Below are positions 22,774 through 34,055 of a DNA stretch of 64,000 nucleotides, one piece after another (the stretch's first letter is position 1; the number at the start of each line of letters is the position of its first letter). Source of the stretch: Protonemura montana (Eukaryota; Arthropoda; Insecta; Plecoptera; Nemouridae); NCBI GenBank assembly GCA_947568835.1, contig OX387604.1, forward strand, positions 7,037,860 through 7,101,859. Direction: 5' to 3'. Made by a program: the position numbers and the translations under genes. Below the pieces are notes generated by a model that was not told the origin of the DNA, made no database searches, and saw only the letters and a list, made by a program, of their open reading frames with translations.

Positions 22774-25700
22774 TTAAAATCGCTCAGCATGGACGGCGAG
22801 CGTCTTCTTGCCATTGCCGTCGTCAGAGGAGCTGGACGAGGAGAAGGCCCCGTGTGAGGGCCCCGCGACACTGGCAGTAATGCCAAAGCCGGTCTCAGAT
22901 TTGGGCGTGCCATCAGCACCACCGAACCGGAGCACTGGATACCTACAGAAATTGGGTCTCTCATCACTCCTATGTCGCTCTGTGATATGGACAGGAATTT
23001 TGGCGCGAAGGGTTTAACTTTGGGGAGGCACGTAGGTTCTAGGATGTATTCAAGTTTCAAATGGCAGATAGATTTCTAGATGTGATAAGAGTACGGCTTC
23101 AGCTCGTAGTAAAGCCAATTGGAAGTTTCAGAAAAAGTGCAGGAAGCTCTGTGGACGAATAATAAATATCTTGATATCGAAGAGTCTACCACATACATAA
23201 TTTTTCAAAAATGTCCTTAACCGAGTGTCTCCCCCCCCCCCCCCCCCCCCCCCCCAGACAGTAATTGAGTTATGCAAGGCAAGTGTTCGATGCAAGTACT
23301 TTCTTGGAACTAGCATGCGATCGCCTATAAATAATTCCACTATAATATTCGAAAAATGAGCATAGACGCTTCTATGTATTGCCGCCTTATTTCAAGTGCA
23401 TTAAAAATTAAAATGTACAACTCTTATTAGTTAACTTCAACTAGACCTGCCAACTCAATGTCATACTGTTTATAGTATATAAAAATAATTAGAACACTTA
23501 GTACGGTGTCAGTGGCGAACACAGTTCATGCCACATCAGTCCAAGACCTAATTTCGACACAAATTTACTGTGTTGAGACCTAGTGATTGAATCGTAAACG
23601 AAACCACCGGCTGAGAACTTAGTTTAAGTATGCTTTTCTTGAAATGTGGAGGAATTTAAGTGAAATATGAATCCCGTTTTCGATTCATTGACTTAAATAT
23701 GAGCAGAGATTGCAGAGTTGCACCCATATACTTACTGCGGAGGGGAGTAGACGTTTGCAGAGTAGTAGTCATACGGAGCGTCAGGCGTGTACTCTGCAAC
23801 GGATGACCAAAGGTTGTAACCATGAGCAGTTTATTCTGGGCACAAGCTTGTTATCCATACATTTTAAGTATTAGTGGTTTTTCCAAACGTTAAGGTATGA
23901 CTAGTACAGCGCCGTTTTTTATTATTTAAAGTAGACATAGACTTTTCTGTGTGCGTTAAAAATTGGCAGTTCAATATATGCTAGTTTTTTGCACAAGTGA
24001 ATACATTTCAATAAATTTGCATTATTATCTTCGGTCCAGTCGTATAGTTTGAGCATCTTTACCACAGCAGACAGAAACAAATGATGGGCCTAGGAAACAC
24101 GTTACCGTCACCGAGGCATCATGGCACGCGTCCTGTTGCCAGTGGCGTAGTCCAAAGTTTTCAGGGTTTTCACCGATATGCTGCTTTCATACTCAGATTT
24201 TATTTTACAATTAATCGTGTACCCAAATTTGTATTAACAAACTATGTTGGTATCATCTAGCATTTGTGAGGTCAGAAAAACGAGTAAAACTCAAGAACAT
24301 ATTCGCGGTTGCGAGGAATTTCTTTTTGGGAAATACATTTTAAGAATTAAACTATTTTAAACAGCTGCCGACGAAACCCGATCGAAAAGATTACAGCACC
24401 CCGAGAAGGACGACGCAAGTAAACTGGAAAAACTATCGTAATCGAAATTAAATCGAATTTAAAATCGCCATAGAAATTTAAAGAGTTTCATAATCCCCCC
24501 CCCCCCCCCCCATCACTAGTTGGAGAAAAATTATCGTATACCCAACGTCCTTTTTTTTTACCAAAACACACATTTTAAACAATCAAGGAAGATGTTTACC
24601 CTGCTGTTGGTTTTGCGAGAACATCTCGTAGGCAGAGATGGCAGGGGCTTCTATCTCGGAGAAGTCTAGTCCAGATCCTGCCGACGCGCTTGCCTGGCTG
24701 TATGAACTGGAACCAGCCCCACCCGAGTTCGTATAATCATCCGAAAACTCTGCGTTGCGACGTAACCTCCAGATCGAATTTGGGTTACTAATCTCTGGAT
24801 CCTTTTCATCAAACCAATTTTTCGAACCGTAGGCCGACATTTCCCTAATCTTCATGTAGTCCATGTACATTTCAATTAAACGTTTTCGTTCCAATTGGTA
24901 TGAATGAAGGTCTGAAAGTGGTTGGGGGTATTCGATTACTTTTTCCGGCATGTAGCTACGGTATTTTTCATAGTCAATGTCATGGTTCGTGAGCTGTTCT
25001 AAGAAGTGTTCCTTGGCCTGATCTGTAGCCTGTTCATCTGAGTCTTCGCCTGAGACCAGATCTGTGTCCAGTTCTGGGCCCTGGGTGATCTGGTTTTCTA
25101 AATCTTGATCTGTGACCTGTTCACCTGAGCTCTGATCGCCTGGTTTTGGCGTGGTCAGAGGCACAGACGGAGGTGGAGGCGGCGGCTGTAATTCGAAGGA
25201 GGGCTGAAGTGGATATGTATTTTGCTCGGACAAATCTCCCAGTGCACGTTGCCAGTAGGGCACTGAAGGGGGTGATGTCGGTGGCTTTAGCTCGATGGAG
25301 GGTTCATGTGGATATTTTTCTTGGATATACTGATCGCCCAGTGTAAAAGGCCACAAGATGCGATCACCTGTAGGAGAATATGTTTTTTCAATAAACAACT
25401 GGCCACTGGCCAGCGATAGTTATAAAACTTCGGTGGATTTTTAGAATAGTTGCATGATTTGAAAAATAAACGATTTTATTAATATTTTATCAAGCAATTT
25501 GCATTTGTAAATATAAGGGTCACAATTTATGCGTGTCCTTATTGGTTACATTTACATGTATGTTTGTTTGTTTGATTTATTGATTTATTGATTGATTGAT
25601 TTCACCGGTTGGTGATGGGCCGGGGCAGGGGTGTAGAGTACGTACTCTGTTCTGGCATCCACTCCAAACCAGATGCCACCGAAGGAGCGCCTCGGCCCGG

Positions 25701-25793
25701 AGTCGCACAAGACACCATGACGAAAGCAATGCCCACGATGACAGAGAGACTATTTGTTGTAAACATTTTCAAGGTAGCTGCCAAGGTAGCCAC
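22774..25793 (-). CDS. Secreted Pro/Gln/Ser-rich protein with internal duplication
   Basis: Exons: 25793-25646, 25367-24600, 23793-23736 and 22942-22774, giving 380 residues (371 if Met10 starts). Phases 1, 1, 2 are consistent. The exon 1 donor is AGA|GTACGT; a later GT at 25605 would break the frame. A signal peptide follows Met10 (SLSVIVGIAFVMVSCATPG). Exon 2 encodes two tandem about 30-residue units, each ending in a Pro run then SVP (IELKPPTSPPSVP; FELQPPPPPPSVP). An acidic Gln/Asp/Glu stretch, a Tyr/Met-rich helical segment, a basic LRRN site (possible processing) and a SSSYSQASASAGSG segment come next. Exon 3 is Tyr/Pro-rich. Exon 4 ends with a Ser run and GNGKKTLAVHAERF. No known domain; the neighbours suggest a matrix, cuticle or chorion role. 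Confidence 0.8.
23231..23255. repeat. Poly(C) tract, 25 bp
   Basis: An uninterrupted run of 25 C in intron 3 of the minus-strand Pro/Gln-rich gene, hence poly(G) in the transcript. Its exact length may be affected by sequencing error. Confidence 0.85.
24495..24511. repeat. Poly(C) tract, 17 bp
   Basis: An uninterrupted run of 17 C in intron 2 of the same minus-strand gene, about 85 bp past the exon 2 donor. Confidence 0.85.
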
Positions 25794-25850
25794 GACTCAC
25801 GGCTCACGGCTCCCTATCGAAGAATGGACCTCTCCACGCTACTGCCGCTG

Positions 25851-25857
25851 CTTTATA
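25851..25857 (-). promoter_or_regulatory. Putative TATA box of the Pro/Gln-rich gene
   Basis: TATAAAG on the minus strand, about 58 bp upstream of the first start codon (25793), predicts transcription start near 25825 with a short 5' UTR. Position fits a canonical TATA promoter. Confidence 0.6.
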
Positions 25858-27859
25858 CCTCTGTCTTGTCGATCTCTCGATACCTCTTTGCAGCATCCGT
25901 GCATGTATCGTCTTAGCACGTAGCCGTCGGTACTCACACAATTTGTCAGTGTCAGGGCCAACCTTCATTTGACTCATTACCTTTCGAACATTATTACGGC
26001 AGCAATTCGCTGTAAGACCATAAAATGTATAACCTACCGGCTACCATCTCCGTCATTGTTGAATTAATCGTTTTACTTATTAATTTAAAAATTTTAGAAG
26101 TCTTCACCTCTTATTACTTACCAGTAAAAAGATACTATTTAAATGTAAAATAAAATTATTTTGTAAAAAAAAAAAACACGTTATACCTAAACGTAACCTC
26201 CAGGTGTCCTATCCCAACAAGCTTGAATGGCTTATAAGGTAATAAATTGTACTCAAGCTCATTGATCTGATATTTTATATTATTATATTAATGATTAATG
26301 CCCTACACTATTTACCTTTATAAATGTGATGTCATTTTTGCTATACAAATTTCGACAAACTAATTTCGGTGATGATGAATTCGCAGTTTTATGTCTAGGT
26401 TAGTTTGTTTGCACTTGCAATCAATAAAAAAGACGGTGTGGAGGTGCATTTAATTTGGTAGTTGACATGATCATGTGGATTTTATTCGATAGTGAATTGC
26501 TTTCGTAGTCCGTGTTTTTGACTCTGTCCTGTTAGATAGGGAGTTCTGATTAGGAAATGTCCCAAACGGAAACGAACAAGGAGCAAAAAGCGAATACAAT
26601 AAAGTCGTTAAGTCTGGAATAAGAGCCAAAACTGCATAACTCTTAAATATGGCGATGTTGGCAGATGGCTATTATCTAAAGCTGTAAATAAAAGCGGAAA
26701 TAAATGTCTGCATTGGTTGGTGCAGGATTCAGGGGGTATGCATGGGGACCTGGAGGGGGACACAGGGGGAACTTGCCCCCACCATAAAGTAGATATACAT
26801 ATATAGACACTAAACATTTCTAAGGTTCTAAAAATTACATTCTGGCCCTGTGGGAAAATCATTAATGGCAAATCTTGTTGGCAATCTTGTATTTTAAAGA
26901 TTACCGTTCAAATTTGGACCACCAGGACTATTTCCTTTAATTGACCCCAAATATTTTTAAATATGTAGTTTACACAAGAATTTATAAAAGACTACCTGAA
27001 GTTCATGATTGATATGGAAATGCATGGATGAGACTTCAACTAAATACCCAAGTTTTTTAAACAAATATTATGATATTATTGATGATAATATGATTGATAA
27101 TATATGAGTTAATATATTTGCGGTATGCATGTTAATTTTGCACTAGCTTTTAAGCAGATGATCAATAGATCCCAGCTAAGATTTACATAAAAAATGGTTA
27201 TCATATCTGAAGACAGCTCTCCCACAGATAACTCATTTTTTCTTAAGTCCATGTTTTTTCACCTCCTAGGTAAAAACAACATCTTAGATTGTAAATGTTC
27301 AAACTTAAAACACGTGGCAATCTTATAATAAGCAGTGCTCTTAGAAAATAGAAGTTGCTACCACCAAACTTCTCCAGTAGTTATGGCAGTAAACAATAAT
27401 CTTTACTATCATCAGGTAATATAAATCAAGTAGTAAGTGCCATCAACAAGTCAGAGAACTTCATTCTGCTGTAAGATCACAACACAAAATTACTCAAGAA
27501 CCAATCGTTATGCTTACGAAAGACGAGTAACAAGTTTTATTTATTTAAGTAAAATATTTTATCGTTACAGTTTAATTGAATTAGTATAGTTTCATTATAT
27601 TAACAATTGTGATTCGCCTCAAAACAATAATGCTAACACAATGGACAATGTAGCTTGTAGATACAGAGGTCAATAACTTTCTTATTCACAACCTTCATTT
27701 CCCTTCATCCAGACATTGCTTCACCCAAAATGCCTTCGAAACATGTAAAAAATGTAAGTTTAACATTTCAGCTGCAAGCAGAAATGATAATGGATTAAGT
27801 TTCCCAACATTTTTACAAATTACGAGACTCAATTAAGACCTCTTGCGTTCCGTAACTCA

Positions 27860-28290
27860 TCAAAATCTGGGTACCCCGGTGCCACCGGTCGCAGGTGGAC
27901 TGGTCGTCGAGAAAAAGTTTTGGAATATGCCCTTACTCATCTGCTCTGTTGGGTTTCCTTGTGGTCGGTAGGTAAATGTTAGTTGAGCTACAATGTTCAA
28001 TTTCTGACACAATTCAACCCATGACAACAACAATACTAGTCCAATAGCCAATCTTTCGGCATACTTGTGGTCGCGAAATTTTTGAAATCATCACCTATGA
28101 CAAACAGGTACTGATTTTATCTTGCTGACAGAAGAAATGGCCTCAGAACATCACAACTGATGCTCTCACGCCTTTGCTTCAGGGTACGGGAGTGGACGTG
28201 GTTTTGTTGGGGCATGGTTGTGACAAACGTCACAATGGTAGCATCTCACATCTTTCTCATGGTTGTCTTTCTTTCTATGTCGGTAGGCCC
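27860..28290 (-). pseudogene. Decayed Ty3/gypsy-type integrase fragment
   Basis: Read on the minus strand, the pieces come in the order expected for a retroelement integrase. A His/Cys zinc-binding remnant (VRCYHCDVCHNHA) with a Pro-rich linker lies at about 28280-28190, a weak catalytic-core start (YLFVIGDDF) at about 28110, and a later core motif (TYRPQGNPTE) at about 27960. Stops and frameshifts separate them, so no product is possible. Minus-strand frames to about 28780 may be upstream pol remnants but show no diagnostic motif. No LTRs were recognised. The assignment rests on short motifs. Confidence 0.55.
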
Positions 28291-29067
28291 GGCTCTTGGG
28301 TGGGTGCTGCACTCCTCGTCGTTACCGCTGGATTACCGCAGCAGATGTGAAGAGTACAAAGCAAGATAAGGACTTTCGCCACCCAATGTACGGACACCGC
28401 CCTGAGACAAAACGACTTCGTTCAAGAAAGAGCTTCTCGAGTGCTTGGAAGCTAACCAGAGATAAATCGTGACGCACACTGGAGCCAAAGGAAGAGCTTG
28501 CTCCGGGCAGTGACTGCCTATTTGCTGTCTGGTGCACACTAAATTGCTCAAGAACTGGAGTGCCGAGGTGCAGGACAAGCTTGCAGAAATGGGGCCTCTT
28601 GCCAGTTGACCAGGATTCCAGGTGTGAGTGTGGCCAGGTGAAGGACCACACCGCACCGCCTCCTGGTCTGCCCTCGACTTGATGAACCTTGTACCCTGCG
28701 CGATATACTGGATGAAAATGCAGGTTGTTAGAATTATAGTGTTTGACTGGGCACGGAAAGTAAGTACCTCCACCTAAAAGCATTATCTACATGCAGAAAA
28801 AAATCACCTTCATAAGCATATCCTTGAGTATAGAAAAATGAAAATCACAAAAAAAAATATATATATACTCAATGCAACTCCAGGTAAATGATTTTCATAA
28901 ATTTGGAAATATTTCATACACAAAAAAAAAACAACAAATACAAAACAAAAATATAACAAAAATACATACAATATTTCACTCATAAAATAATAGCATAGCT
29001 AATTGTGAAGTCATTAATTACCAAGTCATCAATTAAGTCATTAAGTCAATTAAGTCAATTAAGTCAT

Positions 29068-29099
29068 CAATTACCATGTTCGATAGAACATGGTAATTG
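29068..29099. repeat. Perfect 14-bp inverted repeat with 4-bp loop
   Basis: CAATTACCATGTTC, then GATA, then GAACATGGTAATTG. It directly follows short AAGTCAATT-type direct repeats (about 29030-29065). Could be a hairpin-forming remnant of a mobile element. Confidence 0.85.
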
Positions 29100-30569
29100 T
29101 GATACAAAATGCTAATAACCAAACCCTATTTTGAAAGTAATACCTATAAATAAATTCAAACAACTCACTACGTCACATGTAAAATGAAATGCATTGGTAT
29201 TGAGTGCATGGATTCGTGAAATAAACGTTTAAATGTCCGGACTTTTACCTTGTTCAAAAAAATCCCTAAGGCACTCATCAATTGATTGTTTGTCAATGGC
29301 ACACCTGGAGGGCGGCATACCCTGGTGTTGCCCTAGGCATCGGTTCTTGACATTACTCCTTGGCATCGCCCCCTTGTGATGGACCCTTGACGTAGTTCCT
29401 TGGTGTCACTCTTGGCATCTCCTGAACTTGGATCTCTTGACATCGATTTGACATAGACACCTCGACGTTATGCCTATGACATCACCTCTTAGACGTCACT
29501 CGAAGGCGCCTCCATTGCAATGAATCCTCGTAATGTTGAACCCTTATTTTGACCTGAGCATCGAAGCTCTCCATTTTAATGACTGCTCATGGCTCTTGAT
29601 GCGATTTCCATGGGCAGCAAACTAGAAAAATTAGTAAAAGGAAAATTTGAATACGTTTTGTCACCCCAGGTAATCTGCTGGTTATTTGTGAGTGAGGGAA
29701 CCGTGGCCAACCCGCTTGTCAGCATGCCACTACTGGTATGAGTAAATAGTATGCCGGCTTGTACGCTACATGCAGCTGGGCACTCCTGCGCCGAGTTACC
29801 ACTTTAACGGCGTTAGACCTTCGCCATATTGTCCTCTTCAAAAACATCAGCCACTCCGCCAAGCCGGAACTGCTGGGCAAGCTAATTTAACCTCTAACAA
29901 CAACCCGGTGATCATTAAAGTCAGGGCTGAGGTAGTTTTTAAGCCAGCTGGAATCAAAACCAAGCTAACCTACAAGCCACAGTCGCCACGACGCCCATCA
30001 CCGAGTCGAGTGAGCTCGACGAGGCTACCACTCCACCCAGGCAGTGATCCTGACTGCAGTCGCTGTTAGCACCAGGAAGCACAGTCAGATTTCAGCAGTC
30101 CTGATGAAGAACTGTTCCTAACATTATCGAAGAAATGGTGGAGAAGTAAATGTTTTTAGTCTGCTGCTGGCGTCTGCCCCATCTCAGAGTCTTTACGTAT
30201 GAAATTCTGGCATTAACACAAAAATACTGATCGGTAGGTAAATTGTGACCCAATTAGACCATTGAAGATCAATTTTTTCCACTGTGGAGTGGGCGAAGGA
30301 AGGGGAGAGCCTCTGATTTTTTGAGTACTTACTGTCGTGACGGCAATCCCCAGATAAAGTTTGAATAACTTTAGGGGTTGGCTAAATTTGTAAACGCGTT
30401 TCTAACCTATTAATACTTGTTTTATTAGAACATTGTTATTTTGCACTTGAATTGATTTGAGGACCCAGCTTCGATCATGGTTAAGGGACCAGTCACGTAC
30501 TCCACTAGTGGCACGGTAGAAATTTTGAAAATGAAAATATGTTAAATCACCGGTTGCTCGCTAAGGACG

Positions 30570-30612
30570 CCGCCGCCGCCGCCACCGCTCTAACCGCTGC
30601 TGCTGCTGATAA
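30570..30612. repeat. GCC/GCT triplet runs
   Basis: CCGCCGCCGCCGCC is followed closely by CTGCTGCTGCTG in AT-rich intergenic DNA. No splice sites or start codon make this coding. Confidence 0.7.
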
Positions 30613-31461
30613 ACTAGACGGAGGTTCGAACTACGCTTATTATAGAATATTCCGAAATTATAACTTTTGTGAGTTAACTGCCTGCCTGGGATAAATTATT
30701 GTCACATAGATGCATTAAATTAAAGTCATTTTTATGGGCATGATGATTTAAACTTTTGTTTTAGAGATGAACATACATGCATAAGTAGGTTCATAGGTTA
30801 GGTTGAAGCAAAGATGGTGGGTATATCGTTGAAGGTCAAAAGTTATGGGAATCTAAACGGTCGTCAACATGTAGCTGTGAATGCGGGCAGTGCTTCTAAA
30901 CGCTCCTTTGTACCGTGATTAGATCATTAGCCTTCTGAAATGTGGTACAAAGTGTGATGAGGGGTTCTGATCCCTTCTTTTTGTATTTTTAAGTACATAC
31001 ATGCCTACCTTCAAGAAGGCACTACCAGAGTACTACTACCTTCCCCTCCGAAATCTGTTCACATAGTTAAGCAAATAACTGGTAAGATTGAATGGTTAAT
31101 CAGTTTATTCCTTAAATACGGGACTTTTTACTTGGTTCTGAAAAGTGCGATAGGAGGCTTATGTAACTCATCAAACTGGGCCGAGGGAGAGATTGTGACA
31201 ATCACAACTAATTTCTCGGGAAAGTCACGTGCTCACCGTTGAAAATATTTATGGTATTAACTTACTTTTCTTCCTAAACCATACTTCTTTTTGCAATGCA
31301 GAAAGGCGTCTGCTATGATACTTTTATTTATTACTGTTAAGACATGTTTGAACTGCCGTGTCACTGTCTAAAAATTTAAGTTAATAATTTTTCATGCTTC
31401 TCTCAATGCCTAGTATACCTACTATCTATCAATTAACAGATTCTGTTGATACTTTCAGAGC

Positions 31462-32550
31462 ATGTGCGACCACCAGAATATTGAAAAAGTTGAAGAAGGC
31501 CCGGAGATTGGGTCTTCTCAAGATGACAGTGGATATCTCACGAACACTACGGTTTCATTTGAACAAGTTGACTCTGTAGATCGTATTCCAACACGAGTCG
31601 CCATGGCTATTAACATGGACCTTGACGAGTATTCAACACCAGTGGCTGGCGTCGGAAAAATAAACAGGACAACTCTCTATACCCCCAAGAATTTGGATGG
31701 AATTTTATGTGATGCCATTAAACCTTCAGCAACTAGCAATTTAACTAGAAGCGTGGCCGTTTCTAAAATCAAAGATTCTAACTCACCTGTACATAAAGCC
31801 GGAAAGCCAATCGTGTTTTATAGTGATGAGAACCCCAGGGTGAAATTTTCTGATCGGTATGGTAGAATGATGAGGAATCGCCTTCATAGCATAGATTTTC
31901 CAAGGGATAGGCTCATGTACCAAGGCTGGATCAGCATGGACGTACAAGATGCGACCGTGCTGCCTGACACCCAGATTGATTTCATTAAAAAGCTCTTCAC
32001 AGAACGATTTTTGGATGAAATTGCTTTAAAAATCTTCCGAAACCTTCAACCGGAAGATCTGTTATCTGCAAGCAAGGTATCCAAGTTTTGGAAAAGTATT
32101 ATCAAAAAAGATAAGGTATTGACAAATAAACTAAAACTGCACAAGGTCAAGTTAATGTCTCAGATAAGTTGTGTTGAGGGGCATAAAGAAAATGTCTCTG
32201 CTGGTGCCGGCGAAAGACGTCGCTCCAGTTGTACCGATGTGATGAACATTGTGTCGAAGAAAACCAGAGGTGACACCTTCCAGCACCCTCTAGCTTCGGC
32301 AGTCTGTTTTGCGGAAATTGCCCGGAAGACTGGTCGCTGGCTTCGACTATGCCCAAAGTGTAGCCATCCTGCAGAGGTTGAGGAGGGCTCAGCGGCGCAT
32401 TGCTTGCGCGATGATTGTGGCCTTCGATTCTGCTCCAAGTGTCTTTTTGCAGTTCATGGTGCCAAGAATTGCTGGCCTTTGGAACGAGACTCGCCGATGA
32501 AGGTTGTTATAGGAGGAAAGAAAAGCAAGAAGAATCTCAAGCGCTTGTAA
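31462..32550 (+). CDS. Rca1/Fbxo5-like: Emi1/Rca1-type F-box protein with zinc-binding region
   Basis: A 362-residue protein in one coding exon; the start codon comes three bases after an acceptor (TTTCAG|AGC), suggesting a 5' UTR intron. Visible: an N-terminal RTTLYTPKNL stretch containing an RxxL; an F-box at about residues 183-220 (LKIFRNLQPEDLL, then W and basic residues); a cysteine-rich zinc-binding region at about 297-337 with CPKC, C-LRDDC, FCSKC and H-x5-C spacing; and a C-terminal basic tail ending KNLKRL. This order is that of the Emi1/Emi2/Rca1 family, which inhibits the anaphase-promoting complex through the zinc-binding region and an Arg-Leu tail. Function follows from the family; all hallmark Cys/His appear present. 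The ortholog type within the family is not resolved. Confidence 0.88.
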   Translation: MCDHQNIEKVEEGPEIGSSQDDSGYLTNTTVSFEQVDSVDRIPTRVAMAINMDLDEYSTPVAGVGKINRTTLYTPKNLDGILCDAIKPSATSNLTRSVAVSKIKDSNSPVHKAGKPIVFYSDENPRVKFSDRYGRMMRNRLHSIDFPRDRLMYQGWISMDVQDATVLPDTQIDFIKKLFTERFLDEIALKIFRNLQPEDLLSASKVSKFWKSIIKKDKVLTNKLKLHKVKLMSQISCVEGHKENVSAGAGERRRSSCTDVMNIVSKKTRGDTFQHPLASAVCFAEIARKTGRWLRLCPKCSHPAEVEEGSAAHCLRDDCGLRFCSKCLFAVHGAKNCWPLERDSPMKVVIGGKKSKKNLKRL

Positions 32551-32874
32551 ATGTAGAAACTCGAGTACTTCTAAGTCAATTTCAATCTAAGGTAACAATT
32601 TTAGAAGATTTGATGTGTGATTGTATATTTTGAGATGATTATAATAATGGTATCAATCAATTATTATCAATCAATCCTTTTATTTGTATCAATCAATTAA
32701 ATTTTGTTAATTCATTTTATTTACGAAATTTGATCAATTTTAGGAAGGTGTGTGACCAAAATATGAATTTTCGAAGTCAATCAAACCTAAGTAATTTTTT
32801 TTAAATGCAATTTTGGACATGTGTAAATATGCTTAAAGAGTGGTCTGAAATTATTTTTATATTGTATATCAAAG

Positions 32875-33290
32875 CCCAGTTTATTTAAATACCTAAGCAG
32901 CGGTAGCATGTTCCTTTGCGGCAGGTTGAAACTCGAGTCGCACTATCACTGTTTTGTACTCGCAAATCATGCTAGGTTTTTGCGGTCAAAACAGTTTTAC
33001 AAAGTTATGAATTCCTAACATATTTTAGTGGCATTACTTGTGATTTTTTCTTATGAATTTTTTTGTATGTTAGTAACTTTTAGATTTTAAAACGAGCTTG
33101 TGATTTTCTTCAATTATTTACCCAGCTTTTTTAAATACTTATAAGCAGCGGTAACATGTTCCTTTGCGGCAGGTGAAAGATAAGTCAAGCGATCACTTAG
33201 GACCTGCATATCAGGCTCAAAGTATCTAAGTCAAAGGAGTTCTATATTATCAATTCCCAATGTATTGTAGTGGTATTATTTTGATTTTTT
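32875..33290 (+). repeat. Duplicated segment in the Emi1-like gene 3' UTR
   Basis: A segment with GCGGTARCATGTTCCTTTGC at about 32899 recurs at about 33150, about 245 bp apart. A second shared block (TAGTGGYATTAYTTGTGATT-like) follows each at about 33027 and 33270. This looks like a diverged tandem duplication of roughly 170-245 bp after the stop at 32548-32550 and before the first poly(A) signal. Confidence 0.7.
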
Positions 33291-33713
33291 GAGATCCATG
33301 CAGATCTTGGTATCGGAGAACTTTGTTCAAAGAAAATCTTCAATTTTGAAGTTTTGAATATGCTCTATGTTAAATGATTTTACTTAAAAAACAACTTTTA
33401 ATTATATAAAAATTAGCTACTCGTGGTGAGAAGTGCTCAAAAATTCTGGTCAAGTTCCTTGCTTATTACATTGCTCAGAAATTTATTTGAGTCCTACCAA
33501 TAATGTTAGATTTTGTATTTTATGTAACTTGCCTGTTGTCATGGTTAAGCTCCTGAGTATTGTTTTTTAAACTTGCCATTAAAACAGTTAAATCTTTTTA
33601 TTTATTCATACTTTAATGCTTTCAAGTAATCCTTTGTATGTATTTTTTATCAAATGTTACATTATACCTTGTCTGAACCATAAAAAATTCTACTTATCAT
33701 TTATGAAATGTGT

Positions 33714-33719
33714 AATAAA
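33714..33719 (+). terminator. Poly(A) signal AATAAA
   Basis: First AATAAA noticed downstream of the Emi1-like stop codon, implying a 3' UTR of about 1.2 kb. A second AATAAA lies at 33956-33961. Confidence 0.55.
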
Positions 33720-34055
33720 GAACCTGATTTTCAACCAAACATTTTAACTGAGAATATTTAATATCATTTTCCTTCTTTCTGCAATACATTTCCTATGGTA
33801 TATAATTTCATAGAGATGTGCCCATACTACTTAAAAACCGGGAGGCAACTATATTAATAACATATTTACAGATTTCACTTAACTAGCATCACTTTTACAG
33901 CTACTGTCATATACCAGTGCTCTATCTTCTTGAATATTGTAGATGGATTCAACAAATAAAGTCTGGAATGGTAATGCCTTTTTTGCCCTGCATCAAGATG
34001 CACTTTTTTTTAACTTCATTAGTTAACAATAAAATACAGGAAACATATTCTTCTC

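Larger units (their letters stand above)
25858..31458. other. Intergenic region with retroelement relic
   Basis: About 5.6 kb without a supportable host exon. It contains a decayed integrase relic (about 27860-28290, possibly to 28780), a perfect 14-bp inverted repeat (29068-29099), a degenerate stretch of CTTGACATCA-like words (about 29280-29530) and GCC/GCT triplet runs near 30570-30612. Open frames near 29770-30069 lack coding character. Confidence 0.5.

Noticed and set aside
25602-25645. Longer exon 1 of the Pro/Gln-rich gene using the donor at 25605
   Set aside because: That donor is phase 2 and would put a stop right after the exon 2 acceptor; the donor at 25645 (AGA|GTACGT) keeps the frame.
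29770-30069. Plus-strand frame of 99 codons
   Set aside because: No domain, no splice sites, and ordinary composition for a chance frame in a less AT-rich patch.
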